Shown here in pieces: positions 17,196 to 25,123 of a DNA stretch of 39,486 nt. Under the pieces are notes generated by a model. It saw only the letters and a list, made by a program, of their open reading frames with translations. It was not told the DNA's origin and searched no databases. The position numbers and the translations under genes are program-made. The stretch is from JAMOAD01 sp023621955 (lineage in GTDB: Bacteria; Acidobacteriota; Aminicenantia; JAMOAD01), in contig DAONEM010000020.1 in NCBI GenBank assembly GCA_035403085.1, forward strand, positions 1 through 39,486. Reading direction: 5' to 3'. How positions within the stretch are numbered: position 1 is the first letter of the stretch; each line of letters opens with the position of its first letter.

Positions 17196-19288
17196 CCCTC
17201 ACCCTGGGAGAGGAGTCCGTAGATTCTTCGGTTGCTCAGGACGATCTTGATGTAGTTGCGAGTCTCCGAAAAGGGAACCATCTCTACGGCCACATCGTTG
17301 GGGTAGTCTTGGAAGGCCTTCTCCCAGAGGAGGGCGCGGTTCTCACCGGCGTTGTAGGAGGCCAGGACCCAATGGGTCTTCCCCTCACCCAACAGGGAGA
17401 AGAGCTCTCTGAGGTAGATCACCCCCAGGGGGATGTTGATTCTGGGAAGGAAGAGCTCCTCAGGCCGGGGAACCGGCAAGCCTCCTCTCCTGGCCATCCG
17501 GGCCGCCGTCGAGGGGAGGAGCTGGAGGAGTCCCCGGGCGCCGGCGAAAGAGAGGGCATCGCTTCGAAAGAAGCTCTCCTGACGCATTAAAGAGAGGACG
17601 AGCAACGGGTCGATTCCCTCTCTTCCGCTGGAACGCTCCACCAGGGGGAAGATCTCCGGAGAGATCGGATAAGCGTAGGATAGAAGGCGACGGGATGTGG
17701 TGAGGCCGTAGGGGTGAAGAGTCCTGAGGCGGTAACGGTGAACGAGGAAGAGTTGACCCGCCCTGGAAGAGAGCTCGGCGGCAAGGCCCTGAAGAGGAGA
17801 GGATTCGTAAAGGCCTGAAAAGGCTTCGATCTCCCTCTGGGCGGCACCGTCAAGGCCGAGGGAGAGGAGGTGAAGGACCCGATCCACTCCCTCTCCAACC
17901 GGCAGGGTCTGAGGAAGGGGTTCAGCGGTTCCCGCGGTGAGACTCTTCTTTCGGGCTTCCTGGAGAATCTTCGTCCGCTCCTTTTCGCCAAGCCTCTTCC
18001 AGGCAAGGTCTCCGTAGTAGTGTTGGTGGTACTCCAGGGCTACGGTTCGGTAGAGGGCTCGGGCCCTTGGAGACGAGGGCCTGAGTTCCTCCCGGAAACG
18101 GGCTTCCCAGTAGAGCTCAGAAGCGGGGAAGGGGGACCGGAAGAGGCGGTTCTTCTCCTCCAACCTCTCCAGGGCGGCGGCTTGCCCCTCCAAACGGTAG
18201 TCGAGCCAAAGGAGCTTCCGCCAGGTCTCTTCGTCGGCAAGGCCCTTTCGGGCCGCCTTTTCGTAGTATTCCCGGGAGAGGGAGAAGTTGAGACGGGAGT
18301 AGAGGAAATCACCGACCGTCACCCAGAGATTCTCCCCGGCCAGCCCCCGGCCCTCCTGCTCCCGGAAGAAGCGCTCGACTCCCTCGCTCCCCTCCCTCTT
18401 GAAGAGAATCCTCATCCTGTAGAGAACCGCCTCGGGGCCGAGGGAAGTGGAGGGAAGGACTCGGGAGAGAGAGGCTTCGGCCTCCTTGAAGAGCCCCCTT
18501 CGGTAGAGAACGATTCCCTGGAAGAGCTCCCTCTGGGGAGAGGGGAACCGAAGGGCCTCCCCTTTCGCCGCCTCGACCGCCCCTCCCCGCAGGAGCCTCC
18601 GGATTCTCACCTCCCTCTCACGGGAGGAGAGGGAAGCCAAGAGAGCCCTGACCCGGGGAGTGGGAACTCTCTGAGCCCAGGGGGAGAGAGGGTGGAGAGA
18701 GAGAAGTCTCTTCTGAAGGGCCAGGGCCTGGAGGTTGTTCCTCTTCCCCTCTTCCAAACGGGCTCTCCAGAAGAGAACCAAGTCGGGGTACTCCTTCTCG
18801 AGACTCCTGCGGTAACGGAAGAGATCCTCTTCCACCTCTTCCCAACGGCTCTCCTCCCCTTTCGCCCGTAGGCACCCGGCCAAGATCTCCTTTCGCCAAG
18901 GGGAGAGGGGGGAGGGGCGAAGGTTCCGGCAGAGGAGACGGGCCCGGGAGAAGCGGCGGGAATCGATGTGAAGTTTCAGGAGAAGCTGATTCCTGTAGTC
19001 ACTGAGGGAGGGAGGGAACGGGGTGGCCAGGAGCAGTTCTTCGGCCTTGGCGAATTTCCTTTCCCGTAGGAGCCGGGGGTAGAGGGTCGAGAAACGGGAA
19101 TCCCGCATAGGAAGAGGCGGGGGAAGTTGGTCGCGGACCCGTTCGGCCCTGACCAGATTTGTCCTTTGTGTCCGAAAGGAGACTCTTCTCTCAGGAAAGA
19201 GGGAAAAGAGAAGGGAGAAGAGAAAAGAGAGAAGGACGACCGCCCCGAGAACCTTGGCCAGATTCTTGAGGCGCCGGCGGTCAGACAC
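17192..19288 (-). CDS. Soluble-type lytic transglycosylase (Slt70-like, GH23)
   Basis: A 698-aa periplasmic muramidase-like enzyme that cleaves the glycan strand of peptidoglycan to form anhydro-muropeptides. An N-terminal membrane anchor (about 12-31) is followed by about 480 residues of helical TPR-like repeats, as in the Slt70 superhelix. The C-terminal SLT domain (about 540-690) has catalytic E571 in LMRQESFF, GARGLLQLLPSTA and VLASYNAGENR. The start overlaps the GAF-protein gene by 8 bp. With the downstream ftsEX genes it ties this cluster to cell wall turnover. Confidence 0.93.
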   Translation of the reverse strand: MSDRRRLKNLAKVLGAVVLLSFLFSLLFSLFPERRVSFRTQRTNLVRAERVRDQLPPPLPMRDSRFSTLYPRLLRERKFAKAEELLLATPFPPSLSDYRNQLLLKLHIDSRRFSRARLLCRNLRPSPLSPWRKEILAGCLRAKGEESRWEEVEEDLFRYRRSLEKEYPDLVLFWRARLEEGKRNNLQALALQKRLLSLHPLSPWAQRVPTPRVRALLASLSSREREVRIRRLLRGGAVEAAKGEALRFPSPQRELFQGIVLYRRGLFKEAEASLSRVLPSTSLGPEAVLYRMRILFKREGSEGVERFFREQEGRGLAGENLWVTVGDFLYSRLNFSLSREYYEKAARKGLADEETWRKLLWLDYRLEGQAAALERLEEKNRLFRSPFPASELYWEARFREELRPSSPRARALYRTVALEYHQHYYGDLAWKRLGEKERTKILQEARKKSLTAGTAEPLPQTLPVGEGVDRVLHLLSLGLDGAAQREIEAFSGLYESSPLQGLAAELSSRAGQLFLVHRYRLRTLHPYGLTTSRRLLSYAYPISPEIFPLVERSSGREGIDPLLVLSLMRQESFFRSDALSFAGARGLLQLLPSTAARMARRGGLPVPRPEELFLPRINIPLGVIYLRELFSLLGEGKTHWVLASYNAGENRALLWEKAFQDYPNDVAVEMVPFSETRNYIKIVLSNRRIYGLLSQGEG

Positions 19289-20423
19289 CCTTGAAGGGGA
19301 ACCCCTCTAAGAGTTTCTTGTCCCCCATGGCCAAGTGGCTGATAAGATCGAGTTCGAAGTAGTTCTTCTTCTTCCAGATCTTCTCCTCCACCTTGCTGTA
19401 GAAGTGAGCGGCCGCTTGATCGATCTCCAGACGAAGGTACTTGTAGATGTTCCCTTCCTGCCGTCCCTTCTCGAGGAGGTCTCTCTTGTAGCTGAGGATG
19501 TCGGAGACCGAGACCCGGGAGAGGCGCTGAGCGTTACGGTGTTGCGTCTGCTCCTCTTCGCTCATCTCTTCGGGCTCTTCTACGGAAGCCGTAAAAACGT
19601 GGTGGCTGTTCTCGGCGACGTTGTGCTGAGAGGGCTGGTCCAGGAGGGTGGTCGTATAGATCTTCTTGAGGGGAAGGAGGTCGAGGGAAAGCCCCGTGAT
19701 GTTGGTGAGAATCTCCAGGGCCTGGGGTTGGAAGGGGGGAAGGTTCGCGCCGTCGCAGAGGAGGATGGCCATGGTCTTCCCTTTGATCTTCAGAGGGAGG
19801 AGGTAGAGAGTCGCCGGTTCCGGTGTGTCGAGCCTCGTCAGGACCATCTTCTCTTCTGAGAAGGTGTCGGCGGCACCGAGGAAGGGGAGACCGGTATCGA
19901 AGACGCGTCGCAGAGAGGTGTCCAGGGAGCAGGGGATGGCGACATTGGAGAGCTGACCCTTGGCCAGGGCGCTCCCTTGGGTCTTGAAGAGGAGGAAGGT
20001 CTCCCTCTTCTTGATGAAGAAATAGGCCCGAGAAGAGAAGTGGGAAACCCCATCCATCATCTCGTTGAGGATAGCGTTCTGGTTCTCCCCCTGAAGGATC
20101 CGGTTGATCGATTCGCTAAGCAGTTCCAGGGACTGAACAACGTCAGGACGCTCGGCGCCCTCCTTCGCCATCGCCTCTTGGGCTTCCTGAGCCTCTTTGT
20201 CGGCTTGTTCCTTCGCCTCTTTGTAGATCTCCTCCCGCCATACCTTGAGGGCGTTGTCCAGCTCCCCCGTCTCATCGGGAGAGAGGTGGGAGACCATCTC
20301 CGCTCCGCGGCTCCGGAAGAGGTCGGCGATCGATTCGAAGAGCTCATCCCAACTGGCCTCGGCCTTTCTTCTGCGCGCGGCCAACCAGTTTTCCCAAACC
20401 ACCTTCACTTCGTTTTCACTCAT
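19281..20423 (-). CDS. GAF-like domain protein of unknown function
   Basis: A 380-aa cytoplasmic protein with no signal or membrane segment. Residues 1-95 are charged and helical, with WENWLAARRRKAEASWDELF and a K/E/Q/A-rich stretch near 70-95. The middle (about 100-270) reads like a degenerate GAF fold: SINRILQGENQNAILNEMM, SRAYFFIKKRETFLLFKTQG and LLPLKIKGKTMAILLCDG. The C-terminus is again helical and rich in charged residues. The ATG at 20423 was chosen for its GGGAG ribosome site; a TTG at 20483 in the same frame would add 20 residues. It is coupled to the transglycosylase gene. I do not recognise a named family. Confidence 0.8.
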   Translation of the reverse strand: MSENEVKVVWENWLAARRRKAEASWDELFESIADLFRSRGAEMVSHLSPDETGELDNALKVWREEIYKEAKEQADKEAQEAQEAMAKEGAERPDVVQSLELLSESINRILQGENQNAILNEMMDGVSHFSSRAYFFIKKRETFLLFKTQGSALAKGQLSNVAIPCSLDTSLRRVFDTGLPFLGAADTFSEEKMVLTRLDTPEPATLYLLPLKIKGKTMAILLCDGANLPPFQPQALEILTNITGLSLDLLPLKKIYTTTLLDQPSQHNVAENSHHVFTASVEEPEEMSEEEQTQHRNAQRLSRVSVSDILSYKRDLLEKGRQEGNIYKYLRLEIDQAAAHFYSKVEEKIWKKKNYFELDLISHLAMGDKKLLEGFPFKGV

Positions 20424-20479
20424 GTCTCCCTCTCCTAAGGGGAAGTTCTCTCCTACCATACCCCTTTTTCTCATCCCTC

Positions 20480-21652
20480 TCAAGGGGAAGGGGTTTCCAG
20501 GGTCTCCTCTTCAGGGATCAGGCTCTTGCCGAAGAGGCCGTAGACTTTGTAACGGGAGGCTCTCAGGTTGTGAAGGATGTTGTTCATCCCATGGTTATCA
20601 TCCAGAATCCAGGACATTTCGGAGGCGACGATTCCCTTGGAGATCGCCGAAGAGATCACCTTGTAGTAGAGAACGGCATCGAGTCCACGTCGCCGGTAGG
20701 CCGGCCTGACCCCCATGACGGCAACCCGCATCTCCTTGACCCGGGAGATCCCGAAGAGAAGACGGAAGAGGCCGAAGGGGAACAAACGGCCCTTGATCTT
20801 GTAAAACACCTTGTTCACGTCCCGGACTCCGGCGATAAAGGCCACAGGCTCACCCCTCTCTTCGGCGATGTAGAAGAGATCGGGATCGAGAACAGGCTTG
20901 AGGGACTTGCCCAAGGCGTCGATCTCCCTGTCCGTAAAGGGGACGAACCCCCAGTTGTCCTTCCAGGCCTCGTTGTATACCACCCGGATCTTATCCAGAT
21001 CGTCTTTGAACCGCCTTCCCATGGCGATGGAGCGGATGGTGATATCCCCCCGCCCCTCGACTCTCTCGACAAAGCTTTTCAAGCGGTCCGAGAGGAGCAC
21101 CGTATCCTTCTGAACGTACCAGGCCCAGAGCTCTTTCTTCTTGGTCAGGCCGCACCCTTCTAAAAGGGGAGGAACATACTCGGGGTTGTAAGGCATCATG
21201 ACCATGGGGGTACGGTCGAAGCCCTTCAGGAGGACTCCCCCCTCCTCGTTTGTCGAGAAGTTGAATGGGCCGAGAATCTCCTTCATCCCCCTCTCCCGGA
21301 GCCACTCCTCGGCGGCCCCGAAGAGAGCCGAGGCGGCCTCAAGATCGTCCTCGCAGTCGAAGAAGCCGAAAAAGCCCGTGGGGGTTTGAAACTTCTCTAT
21401 ATAACGGCGGTTCACCCCGGCGGTGATCCTCCCCAGGGTGCGCCCGTTCCGACGGAAGAGGAAATACTCCCCTTCGCTGTACTCGAAGAAAGGGTTCTTC
21501 CGCCGGTCCAGCCTCTCCCGCATCTCCAGCTTCAGGGGGGGGACCCAGCAAGGGAACCGGTTCTCCCCGTAAAGACGGAAGGGGAGGTCGATAAACTCCT
21601 TCAGCTCGCTCTTGGAGCGGACGGTGACGATTCCGTTCTCGATCATCTTCAC
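20480..21652 (-). CDS. GNAT-fold protein (YghO-like putative acetyltransferase)
   Basis: A 390-aa cytoplasmic protein. The opening (FIDLPFRLYGENRFPCWVPP) and GPFNFSTNEEGGVLLKGFDR are features of a widespread family annotated as YghO-like or GNAT N-acetyltransferase. The acetyl-CoA-binding-like segment is VAVMGVRPAYRRRGLDAVLYY, near residue 310, matching the R/Q-x-x-G-x-G/A pattern loosely. The start is GTG at 21652, overlapping the preceding stop (GTGA); an ATG two codons later is possible. The acceptor substrate is unknown. Its place between a secreted protein and a lytic enzyme hints at envelope modification, which is inference only. Confidence 0.8.
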   Translation of the reverse strand: MKMIENGIVTVRSKSELKEFIDLPFRLYGENRFPCWVPPLKLEMRERLDRRKNPFFEYSEGEYFLFRRNGRTLGRITAGVNRRYIEKFQTPTGFFGFFDCEDDLEAASALFGAAEEWLRERGMKEILGPFNFSTNEEGGVLLKGFDRTPMVMMPYNPEYVPPLLEGCGLTKKKELWAWYVQKDTVLLSDRLKSFVERVEGRGDITIRSIAMGRRFKDDLDKIRVVYNEAWKDNWGFVPFTDREIDALGKSLKPVLDPDLFYIAEERGEPVAFIAGVRDVNKVFYKIKGRLFPFGLFRLLFGISRVKEMRVAVMGVRPAYRRRGLDAVLYYKVISSAISKGIVASEMSWILDDNHGMNNILHNLRASRYKVYGLFGKSLIPEEETLETPSP

Positions 21653-22101
21653 TCTTTCGAAACCACGGCCTTCAGCCTGACGACTTGGGTGAACTTCAGG
21701 GTTAACCGGGAAGAGAACTCCGTGTAGAAGCCGTTGACGGTCACCTTCAGTGTCGTCTCCGCTCCGGCGCTGTCGGAGGAGATGAAGAAGGGGACCTTGA
21801 GCGGCTGGGATGGGTCGAGATACTTCTTCCCCTCCCTCTCAATGAGCTTCGGGTCAAGGTCGTTGACGCTGATCTCCCTCTTGGGAAAGCGAAACACCGT
21901 CGAATCTTCCAGCGTGATGGTCATCAGGGGGTAGTAGTTGACCAGACGTCCCGAAGAAGGCTGACAGCTCAGCCTCAAGGAGTAGCCGTGACCGGGGAGG
22001 AGCTTGGCGGGAAGAGGGGAGACCTTGAGGATAACCCCCACTTCCCCGACAAGGAGGGGAGAGAGAATCAGCAAGAGAGCGAAGAGCAGGCACCGTTTCA
22101 T
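21649..22101 (-). CDS. Secreted protein of unknown function
   Basis: A 150-aa protein with a clear signal peptide (MKRCLLFALLLILSPLLVGE) and a beta-rich mature part of about 130 residues. The pattern of alternating hydrophobic strands (LKVSPLPAKLLPGHGYSLRL, TTLKVTVNGFYTEFSSRLTL) suggests an Ig-like or DsbD-N-like sandwich, but no motif is decisive. ATG 22101 follows AAGGG and gives the signal peptide at the first residue; an upstream in-frame start at 22239 would bury it. The stop overlaps the GNAT start (GTGA), so the two are coupled. Confidence 0.75.
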   Translation of the reverse strand: MKRCLLFALLLILSPLLVGEVGVILKVSPLPAKLLPGHGYSLRLSCQPSSGRLVNYYPLMTITLEDSTVFRFPKREISVNDLDPKLIEREGKKYLDPSQPLKVPFFISSDSAGAETTLKVTVNGFYTEFSSRLTLKFTQVVRLKAVVSKE

Positions 22102-22235
22102 CCCTTGAATTTTAAAGTCCCCCCATAGGTTTGTCAAGGTAGAGCCTTCGCCGAAACGCCTGGGTTGCCCCAAACAAACCGGAAAGAGGAGAGGACCATC
22201 CTCCCTCTTGAGACCACCGCCCTCCTGAAAAGCGC

Positions 22236-23297
22236 TCAAAGCTTCTCCAACTCTCGGAGATAGGAGTCCACCGAGCCCTTCCAGGTGAAGGAAGAGGCCC
22301 TCTCATAGCCGCGTTGAGCAAGCCGTTCCCTCTCCCCCGGGTGAAGGAGGAGGTGAAGGACCTTCTCGGCGAGTTCACCGGCTTCGAGAGGATCGAAGAA
22401 GAGGACCCCGTCACCAAGAACCTCCTTCAGGCTCCCTCCGGGAGAGCTAAGGGTGGGAACTCTCCTGGCCATGGCCTCCAGGGGGGGAAGGCCAAACCCC
22501 TCGTAGAGGGAGGGAAAGAGGAAGAGAAGGGCGTGGTCGATCCACCGGAAGAGCTCCCGCCTCTCCAGGGGCCCCGTATAGACGACTCGAGAGGAGAGGT
22601 TCCTCTCCCTCTTGAGGGAGAGGAGATCCTCGCTCTCCGGCCCCCCAACCACCACAAGCCGAAGGTCGGGAAAACGGGAGAGAACGGTGGGAAAGGCTTC
22701 TAAAAGAAGGCCTACATTCTTGTGTCTCTTGGTGTTCCCTACGTAGAGAAGGTAGGGGAAGTCCGCAGGAGGGGGCTCGAAGAGAGGTAGGGTGAAGAGC
22801 TCCTCCTCCACTCCGTCGGCAACGACCCGAACCCTCTCCCTGGGGATGGAGAAGAGCTCCTCCAGATCCCTCCTGGTCGTCTCGGAACCCGTGAAGATCA
22901 CCTGCGCCCTCTGGCGGATCCGCTTCAGAAAAGGCCTGGCCATGGCAACCTTCCAGGGGGGGAAGAGGTGGCTGAGTCGGAAGTGGATCAGATCATGGAC
23001 AGTAACGATCAGGGGTTGGGAGAGGAAGTAAGGGTAGAGGTAGTGGGGGGAGAAGAAGAGGTGGTCCCGGAAGGGCGCGCAGAGGTGGGGAATAACGACG
23101 TGCTCCCGGGGGTCGTAGTTGGGAACCCCTGTCTCCAGGAAGCTTGTCCCAGGGGCCCGAAGGCGACGGGTCCCCTTAAGGTGGATCAGCCTTCCCGAGA
23201 AGCTCCCGGAGTCGACAAGACCCTGAAAGATGAAGGAGAGGTAGGTCCCGATGCCGAAATCCTCCACCTTACGGCAATCCAAGAGGAGGGGCCTCAT
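22236..23297 (-). CDS. Glycosyltransferase family 4 (GT-B fold)
   Basis: A 353-aa cytoplasmic glycosyltransferase that transfers a sugar from a nucleotide donor, probably to an envelope glycan. The C-terminal donor-binding half shows LLYVGNTKRHKNVGLLLEAF, VYTGPLERRELFRWIDHA and the E-x7-E motif region SLYEGFGLPPLEAMARRVP. The N-terminal half carries VHDLIHFRLSHLFPP and FTGSETTRRDLEE. ATG 23297 was chosen because GGGGAGG lies upstream and it overlaps the stop of a small ORF (ATGA). A 134-nt gap separates it from the secreted protein. Confidence 0.9.
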   Translation of the reverse strand: MRPLLLDCRKVEDFGIGTYLSFIFQGLVDSGSFSGRLIHLKGTRRLRAPGTSFLETGVPNYDPREHVVIPHLCAPFRDHLFFSPHYLYPYFLSQPLIVTVHDLIHFRLSHLFPPWKVAMARPFLKRIRQRAQVIFTGSETTRRDLEELFSIPRERVRVVADGVEEELFTLPLFEPPPADFPYLLYVGNTKRHKNVGLLLEAFPTVLSRFPDLRLVVVGGPESEDLLSLKRERNLSSRVVYTGPLERRELFRWIDHALLFLFPSLYEGFGLPPLEAMARRVPTLSSPGGSLKEVLGDGVLFFDPLEAGELAEKVLHLLLHPGERERLAQRGYERASSFTWKGSVDSYLRELEKL

Positions 23298-23413
23298 TCT
23301 CGACCTCCCCTCAAAGGATCGACGAGAGGGTCTCCTTCCGCCAGCGCCCCCCATCGCCTCGGCCGGGCGCCGGAGAGGGTTACGGTGAAAGGGGTGTTCG
23401 CTCTTCTCGCCAT
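23294..23413 (-). CDS. Predicted leaderless 39-aa ORF coupled to the glycosyltransferase
   Basis: The ATG at 23413 lies exactly 6 nt after a TATGAT -10 box that has a TTGTCG -35 at 17-bp spacing. There is no ribosome site before it. The 39-codon frame is rich in Arg, Gly and Pro and begins MARRANTPFTVTLSG. Its TGA overlaps the glycosyltransferase ATG (ATGA), and the GT4 ribosome site lies inside it. It is either a small protein or a translated leader that controls entry onto the GT4 start. No homologue is recognised; coding status rests on the position of promoter, start and stop. Confidence 0.45.
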   Translation of the reverse strand: MARRANTPFTVTLSGARPRRWGALAEGDPLVDPLRGGRE

Positions 23414-23419
23414 GGTAAG

Positions 23420-23448
23420 ATCATAGCCGAAAGCGGGGGAAGCGACAA
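23420..23448 (-). promoter_or_regulatory. Promoter of the GT4-to-transglycosylase operon
   Basis: On the complement, TTGTCG (23448-23443), a 17-bp spacer and TATGAT (23425-23420). The start codon of the 39-aa ORF follows after 6 nt, so transcription should begin at or next to the ATG. Confidence 0.7.
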
Positions 23449-23531
23449 GGCCGAAAGAGAGCCGAAGAGGGTTGTCACGAAAGGAAAGAATCCGATCTCT
23501 TTGGAACGACAAGCCTTTGTAAGTGCACAAT

Positions 23532-23543
23532 AATTGGTCAATT
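23532..23543. promoter_or_regulatory. Palindromic site AATTG-GT-CAATT
   Basis: A 12-bp inverted repeat in the 318-bp AT-rich gap between the divergent GT4 and purC promoters. Just upstream TTGTAAGTGCACAA is also partly symmetrical. Either could be an operator; function is unknown. Confidence 0.25.
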
Positions 23544-23568
23544 CGACCCCTCTTCAACAACGACGAAA

Positions 23569-23596
23569 AAAAAGAGGTCCCTGAAACCTCCTTTTT
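23569..23596. terminator. Possible bidirectional terminator in the GT4-purC gap
   Basis: GAGGT, loop CCCTGAA, ACCTC, flanked by AAAAA on the left and TTTTT on the right, with one bulged C. It has T-tails in both directions. It lies between divergent promoters, so it would stop either stray antisense transcripts or a short unrecognised transcript. The rest of the gap (23597-23696) holds A/T runs and no gene. Confidence 0.45.
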
Positions 23597-23696
23597 CACA
23601 AACCCTGTTCAAAACACGCCGAGAAAGAGGGAAAAAAAGTTCGCATCTATCTCTTTTATTGGCTTTTTCTTGATTCGGTCACCCCTTTGGCTGACG

Positions 23697-23725
23697 TTGA
23701 CAGGAAGGTGGTTTTCGATTATCTT
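23697..23725 (+). promoter_or_regulatory. Promoter of purC (leaderless)
   Basis: Consensus TTGACA (23697-23702), 17-bp spacer, TATCTT (23720-23725), then 6 nt to the ATG at 23732. There is no Shine-Dalgarno sequence. This is the cleanest leaderless promoter in the window. Confidence 0.8.
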
Positions 23726-23731
23726 TTTCTC

Positions 23732-24619
23732 ATGCTGGTATCCAAGATTGAAATTCCTGAAGCCAAACTTTTCCGCCGCGGCAAGGTTCGTGACGTCTTC
23801 GACCTTGGGGAGAATCTCCTCCTCGTTTCCACAGACCGCCTATCGGCTTTCGACTACGTCCTTCCCTCCCTGATCCCCTGCAAGGGGACCGTCCTCAACA
23901 GCCTGGCCCTCTTCTGGTTCAACCGTTTCTCCCGGGAGTTTCCCAACCACGTGGTGACAGGCGATGTGGACCTCTACCCAGCCCCCTTCAGGGACCACAA
24001 GGATCTTCTCCGGGGACGTTCGGTCTTGGTGCGCAAGCTGAAACCCCTACCCTTCGAAATCATTGTCCGGGGCTACATCTCCGGTTCCGGATGGAACTCC
24101 TACAGGGAGAACGGGACCATCTCGGGGATCTCCGTTCCCCCTGGAATGACCGAGAGCGAGGCTTTCCCGCAACCGCTCTTCACACCTACTACCAAAGCCG
24201 ACGAAGGCCACGACGAACCGACAACCTACGAGGCTTTGGTGGAAGCCATTGGCGCGAAGAGAGCCTCAAGGATCAGAGAGACGGCGCTGGAGCTCTACCG
24301 GCAGGCGAGAGTCTACGCCGAAGAGAAAGGAATCATCCTGGCGGACACGAAGTTCGAGATGGCTTTCGATGGGGATGAACCGATTCTGGTGGACGAGATC
24401 TTCACCCCCGACTCATCCCGCTTCTGGAAGCGGGACGGATACAAGGCGGGACGGGGCCAAGAGAGTCTGGACAAACAGTATGTCCGCAACTACCTCCTCT
24501 CCTCTTCCTGGGATAGGAAGAGCCCTCCCCCACCCCTTCCCGACAGTGTCGTTAAGGAGACTTCCCGCATCTACCAGAGCATCTTCCAGACCCTCACCGG
24601 CTCCGATCCGGGCTGCTGA
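23732..24619 (+). CDS. purC: Phosphoribosylaminoimidazole-succinocarboxamide synthase
   Basis: A 295-aa SAICAR synthetase, which joins CAIR and aspartate using ATP in purine synthesis. Motifs are LFRRGKVRDVFDLGENLLLVSTDRLSAFD (core GKVRDVFDLG), VRGYISGSGW, TPTTKADEGHDEP, LADTKFEMAF and VDEIFTPDSSRFW. The long form (about 295-300 aa) is the yeast-like subfamily rather than the 235-aa enterobacterial type. The ATG at 23732 was chosen because the promoter ends 6 nt before it and the protein aligns from there. cvpA follows after 3 nt; in other bacteria cvpA is also linked to purine genes. Confidence 0.96.
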   Translation: MLVSKIEIPEAKLFRRGKVRDVFDLGENLLLVSTDRLSAFDYVLPSLIPCKGTVLNSLALFWFNRFSREFPNHVVTGDVDLYPAPFRDHKDLLRGRSVLVRKLKPLPFEIIVRGYISGSGWNSYRENGTISGISVPPGMTESEAFPQPLFTPTTKADEGHDEPTTYEALVEAIGAKRASRIRETALELYRQARVYAEEKGIILADTKFEMAFDGDEPILVDEIFTPDSSRFWKRDGYKAGRGQESLDKQYVRNYLLSSSWDRKSPPPPLPDSVVKETSRIYQSIFQTLTGSDPGC

Positions 24620-24622
24620 TTC

Positions 24623-25123
24623 ATGTCCGGGTTCGACCTCTTCCTGGCAGGGCTTCTCCTTGTCTTCACGATCACCGGAGCCTGGTGCGGCCTGATCTCC
24701 TCCCTGATCTCCATCTTTTCCGCCCTGGTCGGTTGGATCGCCGCCTTCCGCTTCGGAGAGCAGTTCTCCTCCCACCTCCCCTTTCAACCCCCCGTTTCCA
24801 AGACGATCGCCTTTCTCTTGATCTTCTTCGCGATTCTCTTCCTGGGCAAGGTTCTGGCCGCCTTCATGACCAAGGTCCTCTTCGGCCACCTGAAGCTGCT
24901 CAACAGGTTTCTGGGAGGAGTCTTCGGCTTCCTGGAAGGGTTCGCCTTCTCTTTCGCCCTCCTCTACGTTCTGGTGGTCTTTGTGGGAAACCGGAACATC
25001 CTTAAAGGGGATTCTCTTTCCCGCATGATCTATGAGGGAGGCTCGAGAGTGGTCTCCCTCATCGGTTCATCCAACCTCTTCGAGGCAAACCCCACCCATG
25101 GACCTTCAACTGCGAATCGGTGA
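24623..25123 (+). CDS. cvpA: CvpA family membrane protein
   Basis: A 166-aa inner-membrane protein with four helices, in the order typical of CvpA (colicin V production protein): FDLFLAGLLLVFTITGAWCGL, then a second helix, KTIAFLLIFFAILFLGKVLA and a Gly-rich FLGGVFGFLEGFAFSFALLY. In Enterobacteria cvpA precedes purF. Its exact role is unclear; it is tied to envelope homeostasis. It begins 3 nt after purC without a ribosome site, so it is probably translated by coupling. Confidence 0.88.
   Translation: MSGFDLFLAGLLLVFTITGAWCGLISSLISIFSALVGWIAAFRFGEQFSSHLPFQPPVSKTIAFLLIFFAILFLGKVLAAFMTKVLFGHLKLLNRFLGGVFGFLEGFAFSFALLYVLVVFVGNRNILKGDSLSRMIYEGGSRVVSLIGSSNLFEANPTHGPSTANR

Noticed and set aside
17870..18871. 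333-codon plus-strand frame inside the transglycosylase gene
   Set aside because: G/P/E-rich sequence without motifs, opposite a gene with clear GH23 catalytic residues.
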